64,000 nucleotides of DNA from CALAED01 sp035765195 (GTDB lineage: Bacteria; Actinomycetota; Actinomycetes; Streptosporangiales; Streptosporangiaceae), in assembly GCA_035765195.1 (NCBI GenBank), contig DASTYC010000040.1, forward strand, positions 310,001-374,000, in the 5' to 3' direction. How positions within the stretch are numbered: the stretch's first letter is position 1; every line of letters begins with the position of its first letter. This document shows positions 43,075 through 52,155 of this stretch, one piece after another. The notes beneath the pieces were generated by a model. It saw only the letters and a program-made list of their open reading frames with translations. It made no database searches and was not told where the DNA came from. The position numbers and the translations under genes were made by a program.

Positions 43075-44427
43075 CTAAACGACGAGCTCACGTTCGATGT
43101 CCTCCAGGCTGCGGTTGCGGGTCTCGGGCACCTTCGCGGCGAAGAACACGATTCCGAGCACCGCGAGCCCGGCGTACAGCCAGAACGTCCATGTCCGCCC
43201 GATCGCGTCGATGAGCTGCAGGAAGTAATACGACACGACGAAGTTCGCCGCCCAGTTCACGAGGCTGCACAGCGCCATCGCCCGCCCCCGTACGGCGAGC
43301 GGGAAGATCTCCGAGATCATCAGCCAGAACACCGGCCCGAGGCCGATGGCGAACGCGGCCATGAACACGATGAGGGCGACGAGCGCCACCCACGGTGCCG
43401 TGTCCTGCCAGTCGAGGGCGAAGAACGCGCCGAGCGTGAACAAGGCGACGGCCAGCCCCGCGGTGCCGATGAACAGCAGCGCGCGCCGCCCGACCCGGTC
43501 CAGCAGCAAGACCGCCACCACGGTGAAGACCACGTTGGTGATGCCGACGGTGAGCGCCTGAGCGATCGCGTCGTTGGCCCGCAGACCCGTGTAGGTCAAG
43601 ATGGTGGGCGAGAAGTAGACCACCGTGTTCACCCCGACCGCCTGTTGCACGATGGCCAGGCCGAGGCCGACCACGAGCATCGGCCGCAGCCGCGGCGCGA
43701 AAAGGTCGCGGATGCGGGCGCGCCGCTCGCGCGTCACGACGGCCTCGATGTCCGCGAGCTCGGCGTCGGCGTCCTCGCCCCGTCTGGTGTTCGCCAGCAC
43801 CCGCCGGGCCTCCTCCCGGCGTCCCTGCTGCATCAGCCAGCGCGGGGTGAACGGCACGAACATCATGCTGATCACCAGCACCACGCCGGGAACCGCGCCG
43901 ATCCCGAGCATCCACCGCCAGCCCGAGTCCACGTTCCGCAGCGCGAAGTCGACGAGATAGGCGACGAGAATGCCGATAGTGATCATCAGCTGGTTGTAGG
44001 AGACCGTGCCGCCGCGGATCTTGGGCGGGGTGTGCTCGGCGATGTACATGGGCACCACGGCGGAGGCGGCGCCCACGGCCAGACCGAGCCCGACGCGCGC
44101 CGCGACGAGCTGGCCGGAGGTCTGGGCGAACGCCGCGGCGACGGCGCCCACGACGTAGACGAGTCCGGCGGCGAGCAGCGTCCAGCGCCGGCTGATCCGA
44201 TCTGCCAGCCAGCCGCCCGCTATCGCCCCGGCGACCGCGCCGGCGAGCAGACCGGCCACGATCCAGGACTGGGCGACCGCCCCGGCGTCCAGGTCCTTCT
44301 TGATGTAGAGCAGGGCACCGGAGATCACTCCGGTGTCGTAGCCGAACAGCAGCCCGCCGACCGCCGCCAGCATCGAGATCTTCAGCACGAAGGGGTTCTT
44401 GACGGCTTCGTCGACGTAGCCTGGCAT
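43075..44427 (-). CDS. Sugar porter family MFS transporter
   Basis: 450 residues with twelve membrane helices. Sugar-porter signatures: GGLLFGYDTGVISGALLYI near the N-terminus, DRISRRWTLLAAG, VPMYIAEHTPPKIRGG, DRVGRRALLFIG and the C-terminal PETRNRSLEDIE. It is likely a proton:monosaccharide (or inositol-type) symporter at the cytoplasmic membrane; substrate not readable. GAGGAG precedes the ATG at 44427; the longer frame start is not supported. It lies between the F420 enzyme (upstream, same strand) and the STAS gene. Confidence 0.94.
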   Translation of the reverse strand: MPGYVDEAVKNPFVLKISMLAAVGGLLFGYDTGVISGALLYIKKDLDAGAVAQSWIVAGLLAGAVAGAIAGGWLADRISRRWTLLAAGLVYVVGAVAAAFAQTSGQLVAARVGLGLAVGAASAVVPMYIAEHTPPKIRGGTVSYNQLMITIGILVAYLVDFALRNVDSGWRWMLGIGAVPGVVLVISMMFVPFTPRWLMQQGRREEARRVLANTRRGEDADAELADIEAVVTRERRARIRDLFAPRLRPMLVVGLGLAIVQQAVGVNTVVYFSPTILTYTGLRANDAIAQALTVGITNVVFTVVAVLLLDRVGRRALLFIGTAGLAVALFTLGAFFALDWQDTAPWVALVALIVFMAAFAIGLGPVFWLMISEIFPLAVRGRAMALCSLVNWAANFVVSYYFLQLIDAIGRTWTFWLYAGLAVLGIVFFAAKVPETRNRSLEDIERELVV

Positions 44428-44508
44428 GCTTTCTCCTCGAGGGTGTGCGCCGGCCGGCCGGTGCGGTCGCGGAGCGGGGCGGGGGGCCACCGCGCCGGGG
44501 CGTGGGCG

Positions 44509-45471
44509 CTAGGACGACTCGCGCAGCCGCGGCAGGATCTCGTCGCGGTAGAAGTCGAAGAAGGCCTGCTGGTCGGGGCCGATCTGGTTGACGTACACCT
44601 CGTCGTAGCCGGCGTCGACGTACGAGCGGATCGCGCGCAGGTGCGTTTCGGGATCGGGGCCGCACGGCATCGACTCGGCCACCATGTCCTCGGTGACCAG
44701 CTCCGCCAGCTGGGCGAAGTGGCGGGGCAGCGGCAGCAGCTGCGCGGCCTCCCCCGGGATCAGCGCGTTGGGCCACAGCCGGTGGACGGTCTTGACCGCC
44801 TGCTCCCGGTCCGGGCCGTAGCACACCTTGACCGCGCCCTGGCTCGGCCGGCCTTCGCCGCCGGAGACGCGGAAGGTGCGGACGAGGTCGGCGTCGGGCA
44901 TGGTGCACACGAAGCCGTCCGCGACCCGTCCGGCCAGCCGTGCCGCCGCCTCGCCGAACCCCGACATGTAGATCGGCGGCGGCTGGTCCGGCAACGAGTA
45001 GACGCGGGCGGTGTCGACGTCGTAATGGTCGCCGCGATGCGTGACGAGCTCGCCCGTCCACAGCCGCCTCATGAGGCCGATCGCCTCTTCGAGCATGTCG
45101 AGCCGTTCGGCGGCCGGCGGCCAGCGCGACTCGAGGATGTGCTCGTTCAGCGGCTCCCCGGTGCCGACGCCGAGCCGGAACCGGCCCTCCAGCATGATCT
45201 GGGCGGTCGCCGCGGCCTGGGCGATGATCGCCGGATGGATACGCACCAGCGGGCAGGTCACCGCCGTCGTGATCGGCAGCGAGGTGACCTGTGACAACGC
45301 GCCGATCACCGTCCAGACGAACGAGCTTTCGCCCTGCTCGTCCAGCCAGGGATGGAAATGATCGGAGATCCACAGGGCGTCGAACCCGGCATCCTCGGCG
45401 AGCCGCGCCTGCCGGACCAATTCATTAGGCGAATGCTCCTCGCTGGCGAGAAAGTAGCCGAACCTCGTCAC
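44509..45471 (-). CDS. F420-dependent LLM-class oxidoreductase (TIGR03557 type)
   Basis: 320 residues of the luciferase-like (beta/alpha)8 barrel. It begins TRFGYFLASEEHSP and has WISDHFHPW, LGVGTGEPLNEHIL and IYMSGFGEAAARLAG, close to F420-dependent glucose-6-phosphate dehydrogenase and its relatives. It should use deazaflavin F420; the substrate is unknown. A full-consensus stress promoter lies 37 bp upstream. It is followed on the same strand by the sugar porter gene (81 bp), a suggestive pairing for sugar oxidation. Confidence 0.9.
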   Translation of the reverse strand: MTRFGYFLASEEHSPNELVRQARLAEDAGFDALWISDHFHPWLDEQGESSFVWTVIGALSQVTSLPITTAVTCPLVRIHPAIIAQAAATAQIMLEGRFRLGVGTGEPLNEHILESRWPPAAERLDMLEEAIGLMRRLWTGELVTHRGDHYDVDTARVYSLPDQPPPIYMSGFGEAAARLAGRVADGFVCTMPDADLVRTFRVSGGEGRPSQGAVKVCYGPDREQAVKTVHRLWPNALIPGEAAQLLPLPRHFAQLAELVTEDMVAESMPCGPDPETHLRAIRSYVDAGYDEVYVNQIGPDQQAFFDFYRDEILPRLRESS

Positions 45472-45507
45472 AGCGGACGCCTCCTCAGTAGAACCCTACA
45501 AAGGCCC

Positions 45508-45531
45508 GTACCCGGCGGAAATCCGGCAAAC
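45508..45531 (-). promoter_or_regulatory. SigB-type promoter of the F420 oxidoreductase
   Basis: On the reverse strand GTTT (45531-45528), 14 bp, GGGTAC (45513-45508): the full consensus of SigB-group promoters. Confidence 0.75.
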
Positions 45532-45559
45532 ATGTCACCCCGCACGCCGTGGCAATCGC

Positions 45560-45583
45560 GTTTAGCCGTCGCGTGCGGGGCAC
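45560..45583 (+). promoter_or_regulatory. SigB-type promoter variant of the GlsB-family gene
   Basis: GTTT (45560-45563), 14 bp, GGGCAC (45578-45583), 60 bp before the start codon. Divergent from the preceding promoter. Confidence 0.5.
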
Positions 45584-45643
45584 TGTCCTGAGGAGCCAAA
45601 CCCGCTCAGGCCGGAGGGTCCGGCCTGGCAGGAGGTGTCATAG

Positions 45644-45925
45644 ATGCTCGGGACGATTCTCTGGTACATCCTCATCGGCGCCGTCATCGGCGTCGTGGCC
45701 CGGCTGCTCGTGCCCGGCCGCAACCCCATCGGCGTCATCTTGACCATCCTCGTCGGCGTCGCCGGCGCCATCGTGGGAGGCGTGATCGCCACCGCCCTCG
45801 GGGCCGGTGACATCATCGCCTTCATCTTGGCGGTCGTCATCGCCGCCATCGGCGTCGCGCTGCTGACCGGCGCGCGCGGCGGCCGCTGGGGCGGCGGCTG
45901 GCGGAGTCGGCGCCGGGTGATGTGA
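45644..45925 (+). CDS. GlsB/YeaQ/YmgE family small membrane stress protein
   Basis: 93 residues with three helices: ILWYILIGAVIGVVARLLVPG, VILTILVGVAGAIVGGVIAT and IIAFILAVVIAAIGVALLTGA, joined by the family PGRNPIG loop and ended by a basic Gly/Arg tail. Members are called transglycosylase-associated proteins and are often general-stress genes; their activity is not known. AGGAGGTG at 45629 supports the ATG. Confidence 0.92.
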   Translation: MLGTILWYILIGAVIGVVARLLVPGRNPIGVILTILVGVAGAIVGGVIATALGAGDIIAFILAVVIAAIGVALLTGARGGRWGGGWRSRRRVM

Positions 45926-45931
45926 CGGCAC

Positions 45932-45964
45932 GATGACGACCGTGATGACGACCGTGATGACGAC
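45932..45964. repeat. 2.7 tandem copies of a 12-bp unit (gatgacgaccgt)
   Basis: Units start at 45932, 45944 and 45956 (the last one incomplete) just after the GlsB-family stop codon. No function is visible; it may be replication slippage. Confidence 0.65.
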
Positions 45965-46004
45965 ATCGTCGATCGGCTGACAGACAAGACGGTCAAAGGA
46001 AACG

Positions 46005-46048
46005 GGACAGGCCCGCGGCGCTCGACGCCGCGGGCCTGTCCTTTCTTT
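46005..46048. terminator. Classical bidirectional intrinsic terminator
   Basis: A perfect 16-bp stem (46005-46020 with 46026-46041), loop ctcga, followed by tttcttt on the plus strand and preceded by aaaggaaa, which reads as T-rich on the minus strand. It separates the GlsB-family gene from the convergent lipid kinase gene. Confidence 0.92.
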
Positions 46049-46099
46049 CCCCTTCCCCCGAAGGTTTCGCGGGTGGACCGGGGATCGTCCGGGCCCCGG

Positions 46100-47596
46100 T
46101 CAGTCGGGCTGGAAGACCGCGAGGGCGGCGGGGTGCTTGGTGATGGTCACCGGGGAGGCGACGGTCTTGGTCTCGCCGTCGGTGGCCAGCCACAGTTCGC
46201 CGTCGTCGCTCTCGAGCCGGAGCGCGGACGTCCGCCACGCGCGGTAACCCCGTACGACGCGCAGATGACCGAGGAGCAGGCCGGTCACCGCACGCATCTT
46301 GCCGCCGCGCGAGCCCGACAGCACGAGCCGGACGTCCAGCCGCCCATCGGCCAGCCGGGACCGCCAGGTGGGCAGCGCGCCCCACGAGTCGTAGCGGCAG
46401 TTGCCCACGAACCCGACCCACACCCGGCGCGGGTGGCCGTCGACGGTCACCTTGACCGGTGTCGCGTGCCGCAGCGTGCGGAAGCCGGCGACGGCGAGCG
46501 CGGGCCAGGTGCCCATTCGCCGGCGCAGCCGGTCGCGGCGCTGCGCGAGCAGCGTGTAGGCGCCGAACGTGGCCGTGTTGAGGAAGATCCGCTCGGGCTC
46601 GCCGCGTTCGATGACCCGGCCGACGTCGACGTGCACCACGCGGCCGGACCGGTAGGCCGTGACCGCGTCGGCCGCCGACTCGATGCCGAGCGCCCGGGCG
46701 AAGTGGTCGAGCGTGCCGGCCGGGATGGTGAGCAGCGGCAGTCCGTGCCGCAGCGCCGCCCGGGCCCCCGCGTTGATCGTGCCGTCGCCGCCGGCCACCG
46801 CGAGCACCTTGGCCCCCGGCGCGGCCTTGTCGAGTGCCGCGTCCAGGTCGGCGCCGTCCGCCACCTCGACGATGGTCGCCTCGGGCAGCTCGCCGCGCAG
46901 CGCGTCGGCGATCGAGGCGGCCCCCGCTGCGTTGGGGTTGACGACGGCCACCAGGCCGGTGCCCACGCTTTCGGGATCGCCCGGCCGCGTGACCGGGACC
47001 GCACCAGCGGGCCGGTAGCGGCGCGGCCAGATCACGCGGGTCAGCACGCCCGCGACGGCGCCGAACGCCGCCCCGGCGAGCACGTCGCCGGGATAGTGCG
47101 CGCCGGTGTACACACGTGAGATGGCGACGCCGGCCGCCAGGCCGGCCACCGGCAGCGCCACGTAGGCGGGCGCCTCCAGCGCCACCCCGGTCGCGAACGC
47201 GGCGGCCGAGGCGGAATGGCCGGACGGGAACGCCGGCGAGGTGGGCAGCCGCCAGCGGATGCGGATCGGCGGGACCAGGTCGACGCGCGGCCTGGCCCGG
47301 CGGAACATCTGCTTGCCCACCACGTTGATCAGCGGGCTGGCGATCGCGATCGCGACCGTGCCGCGCAACGCGCCGCGGCGCAGCCGCATCCGGCCGCTGA
47401 CCGCCATCCCGCCGGCGATGCCCCACCACAAGACCGAGTGATCCGCGGTCTTGGACAGGCGGGGCAGCACACGTTCGAACCCGGGCAGCCGCGCCGCGGC
47501 CACGGCGTCGAACAGCATCTGGTCGAACATTCCGACCCGACGCCACCACCGCGGACCGCGGTCGGCCTCCGCTATCTCCTCAGTCAAGCCTGTCAT
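46100..47596 (-). CDS. Bifunctional PAP2 phosphatase / diacylglycerol kinase family protein
   Basis: 498 residues. The N-terminal half is a membrane PAP2 domain with all three phosphatase motifs: KQMFRRARPR, FPSGHSASAA and SRVYTGAHYPGDVL. From about residue 215 a diacylglycerol/sphingosine-kinase-like domain follows: VVNPNAAGAAS, LAVAGGDGTINAGA and IPAGTLDHFARALG. One protein could thus both phosphorylate and dephosphorylate a lipid such as diacylglycerol or a prenyl lipid; which direction dominates is unknown. Its ATG shares one base with the upstream DUF6458 stop (TGATG). Confidence 0.93.
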   Translation of the reverse strand: MTGLTEEIAEADRGPRWWRRVGMFDQMLFDAVAAARLPGFERVLPRLSKTADHSVLWWGIAGGMAVSGRMRLRRGALRGTVAIAIASPLINVVGKQMFRRARPRVDLVPPIRIRWRLPTSPAFPSGHSASAAAFATGVALEAPAYVALPVAGLAAGVAISRVYTGAHYPGDVLAGAAFGAVAGVLTRVIWPRRYRPAGAVPVTRPGDPESVGTGLVAVVNPNAAGAASIADALRGELPEATIVEVADGADLDAALDKAAPGAKVLAVAGGDGTINAGARAALRHGLPLLTIPAGTLDHFARALGIESAADAVTAYRSGRVVHVDVGRVIERGEPERIFLNTATFGAYTLLAQRRDRLRRRMGTWPALAVAGFRTLRHATPVKVTVDGHPRRVWVGFVGNCRYDSWGALPTWRSRLADGRLDVRLVLSGSRGGKMRAVTGLLLGHLRVVRGYRAWRTSALRLESDDGELWLATDGETKTVASPVTITKHPAALAVFQPD

Positions 47597-47904
47597 CAGA
47601 GCCGGTCATCGAGATGACGGCCCGGAACCTGGTGCGGCTCCGCCACGACGTCGCGCCGCGTGTGAACGTGCGGCGGCGTCTCGTCCGGATGCATGATGTA
47701 CGCAGGCTCCTCGTCGACCACCTCGGCCATCCGGCTGCGCCGGCGTGGCCTGATGTAGGTGAACGTAATGACCATTCCGACCACGCCGACGCCCATCAGG
47801 ATCCAGCCGATCATCTGCACGTCGATCCCGGAAACCGAAAACCGCGTCGCGAAAGCAAGGATCGCGCCGATGGCGATGAACGCAAGACTGGCACCGAAAC
47901 CCAT
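47596..47904 (-). CDS. DUF6458 family two-helix membrane protein
   Basis: 102 residues. Two helices (MGFGASLAFIAIGAILAFAT and VQMIGWILMGVGVVGMVITF) are separated by the family block FSVSGIDVQ. A charged, His-rich cytoplasmic tail follows. The ATG at 47904 fits both the family start and GGGAGG 8 nt upstream; the ATG at 47910 is too close to that site. It is first gene of a two-gene operon with the lipid kinase and is controlled by a stress promoter. Confidence 0.87.
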   Translation of the reverse strand: MGFGASLAFIAIGAILAFATRFSVSGIDVQMIGWILMGVGVVGMVITFTYIRPRRRSRMAEVVDEEPAYIMHPDETPPHVHTRRDVVAEPHQVPGRHLDDRL

Positions 47905-47950
47905 TGCCATGACCTCCCAAGTCTGAATTGGTGGTGCCAACGGTCACGCC

Positions 47951-47975
47951 CTACCCGCCCAACATCCGAACATGC
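47951..47975 (-). promoter_or_regulatory. SigB-type promoter of the DUF6458 operon
   Basis: On the reverse strand GCAT (47975-47972), 15 bp, GGGTAG (47956-47951), about 46 bp before the start codon. Confidence 0.7.
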
Positions 47976-47995
47976 CGTGTTGGACGATCCGGCAG

Positions 47996-48020
47996 GCGTT
48001 CGTCACGTTTCCGCGGGTAG
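47996..48020 (+). promoter_or_regulatory. SigB-type promoter of the CDF transporter
   Basis: GCGT (47996-47999), 15 bp, GGGTAG (48015-48020). The GTG start follows after 9 nt, so the mRNA should be leaderless. It is divergent from the DUF6458 promoter 20 bp away. Confidence 0.65.
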
Positions 48021-48029
48021 GCAAACCGC

Positions 48030-48950
48030 GTGAATCGGTCTACACGTCGCACGGTCATGGTCGCGGGGGCGGCGAACATCGCCATCGCCGTCACCAAGTT
48101 GGCCGCCGGAATCGCCGTCGGCTCGGCCGCCATGCTCGCCGAGGCCGCGCACTCGCTGGCCGACACGCTCAACCAGGGCTTCCTGCTGACCTCGCTGCAC
48201 CGCAGCGATCGCCCCGCGGACCCGGCGCACCCGTTCGGATACGGCAAGGAGCGCTACTTTTGGTCGCTGCTGGCGGCCGTGGGCATCTTCGTCGCCGGCG
48301 CCGGGTTCTCGGTGTTCGAAGGCGTGCTGGCCATCGGGCACGGCGGCGAGGCCGGCAGCCCGAACGTCGCCTATCTGGTGCTGGCGGTGGCCTTCGTCGC
48401 CGAGGGCTCGGCTCTGTCGCGGGCGGTGTACCAGGTGCGCCGGGAAGCCGCCAGACGCGACCGGTCGATGCGCGAGCAGGTGCGGCGCAGCAGGGACACC
48501 ACCGTGCGGACGGCGTTGTTCGAGGACGTCACCGCCTTGATCGGGCTGCTCGTCGCGGCCGCCGGGCTGACGTTGCGCGAGCTCACCGGGTCGGCGGTGT
48601 GGGACGGCGCGGCGTCCATCGCGATCGGCCTGCTGCTGGTCGCGGTCGCCTACAGCCTCGGCCGCACCAGCATGCACATGCTCATCGGTCAGGCCGCGGA
48701 ACCGGAGGAACAACGCCTCATCAAGAGGGAGATCGAGGCCACGCCCGGCATCGACCGGGTGCTGGAGCTGCTGACGATGCAGCTTGGTCCCGACGACCTC
48801 ATCGTCGGGGCGAAGGTCGCCTTCACCGACGACATCAGCGCCGACCACGCCGAGGACCTCGCCGACGACGTCGACCGCAGGCTGCGAGAGCGGCTACCCA
48901 CCGTCCGGCACGTCTTCCTCGACCCGACGCAGCTGTCGCCCTCGTCGTAA
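48030..48950 (+). CDS. Cation diffusion facilitator (CDF) family transporter
   Basis: 306 residues. Five to six membrane helices span about residues 10-205, with metal-site candidates AEAAHSLADTLNQ (HxxxD) and FEDVTALIG plus DGAASI. A cytoplasmic ferredoxin-like domain (residues 215-300) carries ATPGIDRVLELLTMQLGPDDL. CDF proteins export Zn, Fe or Mn in exchange for protons. The helix II HSLAD and helix V ED sites do not decide the metal. The start is GTG 48030 if leaderless, or the ATG at 48057 if not. Confidence 0.92.
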   Translation: MNRSTRRTVMVAGAANIAIAVTKLAAGIAVGSAAMLAEAAHSLADTLNQGFLLTSLHRSDRPADPAHPFGYGKERYFWSLLAAVGIFVAGAGFSVFEGVLAIGHGGEAGSPNVAYLVLAVAFVAEGSALSRAVYQVRREAARRDRSMREQVRRSRDTTVRTALFEDVTALIGLLVAAAGLTLRELTGSAVWDGAASIAIGLLLVAVAYSLGRTSMHMLIGQAAEPEEQRLIKREIEATPGIDRVLELLTMQLGPDDLIVGAKVAFTDDISADHAEDLADDVDRRLRERLPTVRHVFLDPTQLSPSS

Positions 48951-49041
48951 ACCTTCGGCCGGCGCCACATTGGGCAGGCGCCGCGGCCAAGCCGACCTGT
49001 CGCTTTGTTTGGGTCGTTCTCTCGCGGGGACCCGGCCCCTT

Positions 49042-50892
49042 ATGGGTACCGATAGGGACAACGCCATGCTGGCCGAGCTGGGCCGGCAGCTGCGGGTCGA
49101 CGCGGTGCGCGCCGCCGGCGCAGCGGGCTCGGGCCACCCCACCTCGTCGATGTCCGCGGCCGACCTGATGGCCGTGCTGATCGCGCGCCACCTGCGCTAT
49201 GACTTCACCCGCCCCGACGATCCGCGCGGGGATCACCTCATCTTCTCCAAGGGACACGCGTCCCCGCTGTTGTATGCGATCTACAAGGCGGTCGGCGCCA
49301 TCGACGACGATGAGCTCCTCGGCTTCCGCGGTGAGGGCAGCCGGCTCGAAGGCCATCCCACGCCGCGCCTGCCGTGGGTCGACGTGGCGACGGGCTCGCT
49401 GGGGCAGGGGTTGCCCATCGGTGCCGGAGTCGCGATGGCGGGCCGGCGCTTCGATCGGCTCCCCTACCACGTCTGGGTGCTGTGCGGCGACAGCGAGCTG
49501 GCCGAGGGGTCGATGTGGGAGGCGTTCGAGTACGCCGGCTACGAGCGGCTCGGCAACCTCACCGCGATCGTCGACGTCAACCGGCTCGGCCAGCGGGGGC
49601 CGACCCGGCACGGCTGGAACCTCGACGCCTACGCGCGCCGGATCGCGGCGTTCGGCTGGGATGTCGTGGAGATCGACGGACACGACATCGCGGCCATCGA
49701 CAAGGCCTGCGCGCACGCCGCCGCCGACCCGATGCGTCCCGTCGCGATCTTGGCCAGGACGCGCAAGGGCCGGGGCGTGACCGCCGTCGAGGACGCCGAG
49801 GGCAGGCACGGCAAGCCGCTGCCCGACCTCGACTCCGCCGTCGCCGAGCTCGGCGGCAGGAGCGACATCCGGGTGAGCGTGCGCGAACCGGAGGGCGCGA
49901 CGCCGGCCCCGCCCCGCTCGGCGCGACCGGGACCGGTGCGGCTGCCGGCGTATGAGCCGCGGTCGTCGATCGCGACCCGAACGGCGTTCGGCGAGGCGCT
50001 GACGGCTGTGGGCGCGGCGCGGCCCGACGTGATCGTGCTCGACGGCGAGGTGAGCGACTCCACGCGCACCGGCATGTTCGCCAAGGAGTACCCCGACCGG
50101 TTCGTCGAGTGCTACATCGCCGAGCAGCAGATGATCGCCGCCGCCGTCGGGCTGGCGGTGCGCGGGTGGACCCCGTACGCCGCGACGTTCGCCGCCTTCC
50201 TGAGCCGGGCGTACGACTTCATTCGGATGGCGGCCATCAGCGGGATCGACCTGAACCTCGCGGGCTCGCACGCCGGTGTGTCGATCGGCCAGGACGGTCC
50301 GTCGCAGATGGGCCTGGAGGACATCGCCGCGCTGCGGGCCATCTACGGCAGCACGGTGCTGTATCCGTGCGACGGCAACAGCACCGCCGCGCTGACCGCC
50401 GCGATGGCCGGCCACCCCGGGATCAGCTACCTGCGCACCACCCGCGACGACACCGAGGTGCTCTACGCGGCCGAGGAGACGTTCGAGATCGGCGGCAGCA
50501 AGATCGTGCGCGGCTCCCCCGATGACGAGGTCGCGATCGTGGCCGCCGGCATCACCGTGCACGAGGCACTGCGGGCCGCCGACAAGCTGATGGGCGACGG
50601 CATCGCCGCGCGGGTGATCGACGCCTACTCGATCAAGCCGATCGACGCGGACACCCTGCGGGAGGCCGCGGCCGTCACCCGCCGCGTCATCACCGTCGAA
50701 GACCATCGACCGGAGGGCGGCCTCGGCGACGCCGTCCAGTCCGTCATCTGCGGCGCGGACACGCCCGTCCGCGTCACCAGGCTGGCCGTCGGGTCCATGC
50801 CCGCCTCCGCCACGCGCGATCAGCAGCTGCGCCAGGCCGGCATCGACGCCGACGCCATCGCCGGCACCGCGCACCGGCTGATCAGCGCATAA
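49042..50892 (+). CDS. tkt: Transketolase
   Basis: 616 residues. Transfers two-carbon ketol units in the pentose phosphate pathway using thiamine diphosphate. Pyrimidine and diphosphate domain features: GSGHPTSSMSAADLMAVLI, FSKGHASPLLYAI, GSLGQGLPIGAG and the ThDP motif GDSELAEGSMWEA...DVN. The central domain has CYIAEQQMIAAAVGLAVRG with the catalytic Glu. It is shorter than housekeeping bacterial TktA (about 660-700) and more like the compact animal-type clade, so it may be a second, stress-associated transketolase. No upstream stress box was found at the right spacing. Confidence 0.93.
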   Translation: MGTDRDNAMLAELGRQLRVDAVRAAGAAGSGHPTSSMSAADLMAVLIARHLRYDFTRPDDPRGDHLIFSKGHASPLLYAIYKAVGAIDDDELLGFRGEGSRLEGHPTPRLPWVDVATGSLGQGLPIGAGVAMAGRRFDRLPYHVWVLCGDSELAEGSMWEAFEYAGYERLGNLTAIVDVNRLGQRGPTRHGWNLDAYARRIAAFGWDVVEIDGHDIAAIDKACAHAAADPMRPVAILARTRKGRGVTAVEDAEGRHGKPLPDLDSAVAELGGRSDIRVSVREPEGATPAPPRSARPGPVRLPAYEPRSSIATRTAFGEALTAVGAARPDVIVLDGEVSDSTRTGMFAKEYPDRFVECYIAEQQMIAAAVGLAVRGWTPYAATFAAFLSRAYDFIRMAAISGIDLNLAGSHAGVSIGQDGPSQMGLEDIAALRAIYGSTVLYPCDGNSTAALTAAMAGHPGISYLRTTRDDTEVLYAAEETFEIGGSKIVRGSPDDEVAIVAAGITVHEALRAADKLMGDGIAARVIDAYSIKPIDADTLREAAAVTRRVITVEDHRPEGGLGDAVQSVICGADTPVRVTRLAVGSMPASATRDQQLRQAGIDADAIAGTAHRLISA

Positions 50893-50990
50893 AGCCTCCC
50901 ACAGCGGACAGGCTTACCAAGAGTGACGAGGACTACGGTCCGCGGTCACCCAGGCCGACGATCACACCGCGCCGACGGAGGAGGATCACC

Positions 50991-51632
50991 ATGGCGGACG
51001 CACTCGTCCCCGCCTTGCTGCGCGAGGCCGGGCAGACCTATGCCGAAGAGGCCGGCATCAAGCTGAAGGACCAGCCGGCGCCGCTGTTTCGGCTGCTGGT
51101 CCTCGCCAACCTGCTGAGCACCCGCATCAACGCATCGATCGCGGTCGCCGCGGCCCGCGAGCTGTTCGCCGCCGGCGGCGGCACGGCCGCCGGCATGACC
51201 GGGCTGAGCTGGCAGGACCGGGTCGACGCCCTCGGCCGCGGCCACTACGTGCGCTATGACGAAAGCACCTCGACCCGGCTCGGCCGGATGGCCCAGCAGG
51301 TCATCGACGACTATGGCGGCGACCTGCGCAAGCTCGCCAAGCAGGCCGACGGCGACGCGGGCAGGCTGCGCGAGCTGCTGCGGCGCTTTCCCGGCGTCGG
51401 CCCGACCGGCGCCGACATCTTCTGCCGCGAGGTCCAGGGGGTCTGGCCCTGGCTGGCGCCCTACCTGGACAAGGTGACCATCGACGGCGCGCGCCGCGTC
51501 GGCCTGCCCGTCTCCGCCAAGAGGCTGGCGGACAGGGTCGAGCGCCGCGAACTCGGCCGGTTCGCCGCGGCGCTGACCCGCGTCGCGCGCGACAAGAAGC
51601 TCGCCGACAAGGTCACCGCGGCGGCGGCGTAG
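50991..51632 (+). CDS. HhH-GPD family DNA glycosylase/endonuclease III-like protein
   Basis: 213 residues. The helix-hairpin-helix is LRRFPGVGPTGADIFCREVQ (about residues 125-145), followed by the conserved Asp region PYLDKVTIDGA. An N-terminal block LLVLANLLSTRINASIAVAA resembles endonuclease III. The C-terminal iron-sulfur cysteine cluster of Nth is absent. It may remove damaged bases. AGGAGGATCACC precedes the ATG. It is monocistronic, near stress genes. Confidence 0.85.
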   Translation: MADALVPALLREAGQTYAEEAGIKLKDQPAPLFRLLVLANLLSTRINASIAVAAARELFAAGGGTAAGMTGLSWQDRVDALGRGHYVRYDESTSTRLGRMAQQVIDDYGGDLRKLAKQADGDAGRLRELLRRFPGVGPTGADIFCREVQGVWPWLAPYLDKVTIDGARRVGLPVSAKRLADRVERRELGRFAAALTRVARDKKLADKVTAAAA

Positions 51633-51678
51633 CCCCGCGGGCACGGACGTTCACGGGCCGGCCGGGAGCCGGCCGCGT

Positions 51679-51703
51679 GATTGAGTCCGGCCGGTCCGGG
51701 TAG
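51679..51703 (+). promoter_or_regulatory. SigB-type promoter of the DUF3140 gene
   Basis: GATT (51679-51682), 15 bp, GGGTAG (51698-51703). A second GGGTAC at 51712-51717 lacks a matching -35 box. Confidence 0.65.
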
Positions 51704-51765
51704 CCGTAGCCGGGTACGGGCGGAGCCTCGGGCCCGCCGAACACCGACCAAGCAGGGAGAGCGTT

Positions 51766-52110
51766 GTGACCGACAGCGATCGGGCCGATGTCGAGCTCCT
51801 GTGGCAGGAGTTCCATGAGGCCGTCAACATGACCTCGGAGGAACTGCGCACCTGGCTGCTCACCGACGCCTCCGGAGAAGTCGCCCTGCCGGCCGACCCC
51901 GGGATGAAGCTGCCGGAGCTCGGCACGAAGGTGGTCCAGTTGCTGCGCAAGCGCAAGGTGGATCTGGGGCCCGACGACCTCGCCGTGATGGAGCAGGTGG
52001 CCGACTACGTGGCCGAGCGCAAGGCGAACCCGCCCGCGGACGGGGAGCGCGACGAGGACTGGCGGCACTCGCTGATGACCGTCGGCCACGACCCGCTCAA
52101 ACCGAGCTGA
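51766..52110 (+). CDS. DUF3140 family protein
   Basis: 114 residues, GTG start. The family pattern LWQEFHEAVNMTSEELRTWL followed by lysine-rich KLPELGTKVVQLLRKRKVDLGPDDLAVM and a C-terminal EDWRHSLMTVGHDPLK is clear. Members are small proteins that may bind DNA, judged from distant similarity to DNA-binding domains in fungal relatives, but no role is proven. Expression from a stress promoter 62 bp upstream is likely. It is convergent with DUF6158. Confidence 0.85.
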   Translation: MTDSDRADVELLWQEFHEAVNMTSEELRTWLLTDASGEVALPADPGMKLPELGTKVVQLLRKRKVDLGPDDLAVMEQVADYVAERKANPPADGERDEDWRHSLMTVGHDPLKPS

Positions 52111-52155
52111 GCCGTGGCCGCGGCCATCGGCGACGCGCCATAGCGCGGCGAGGGG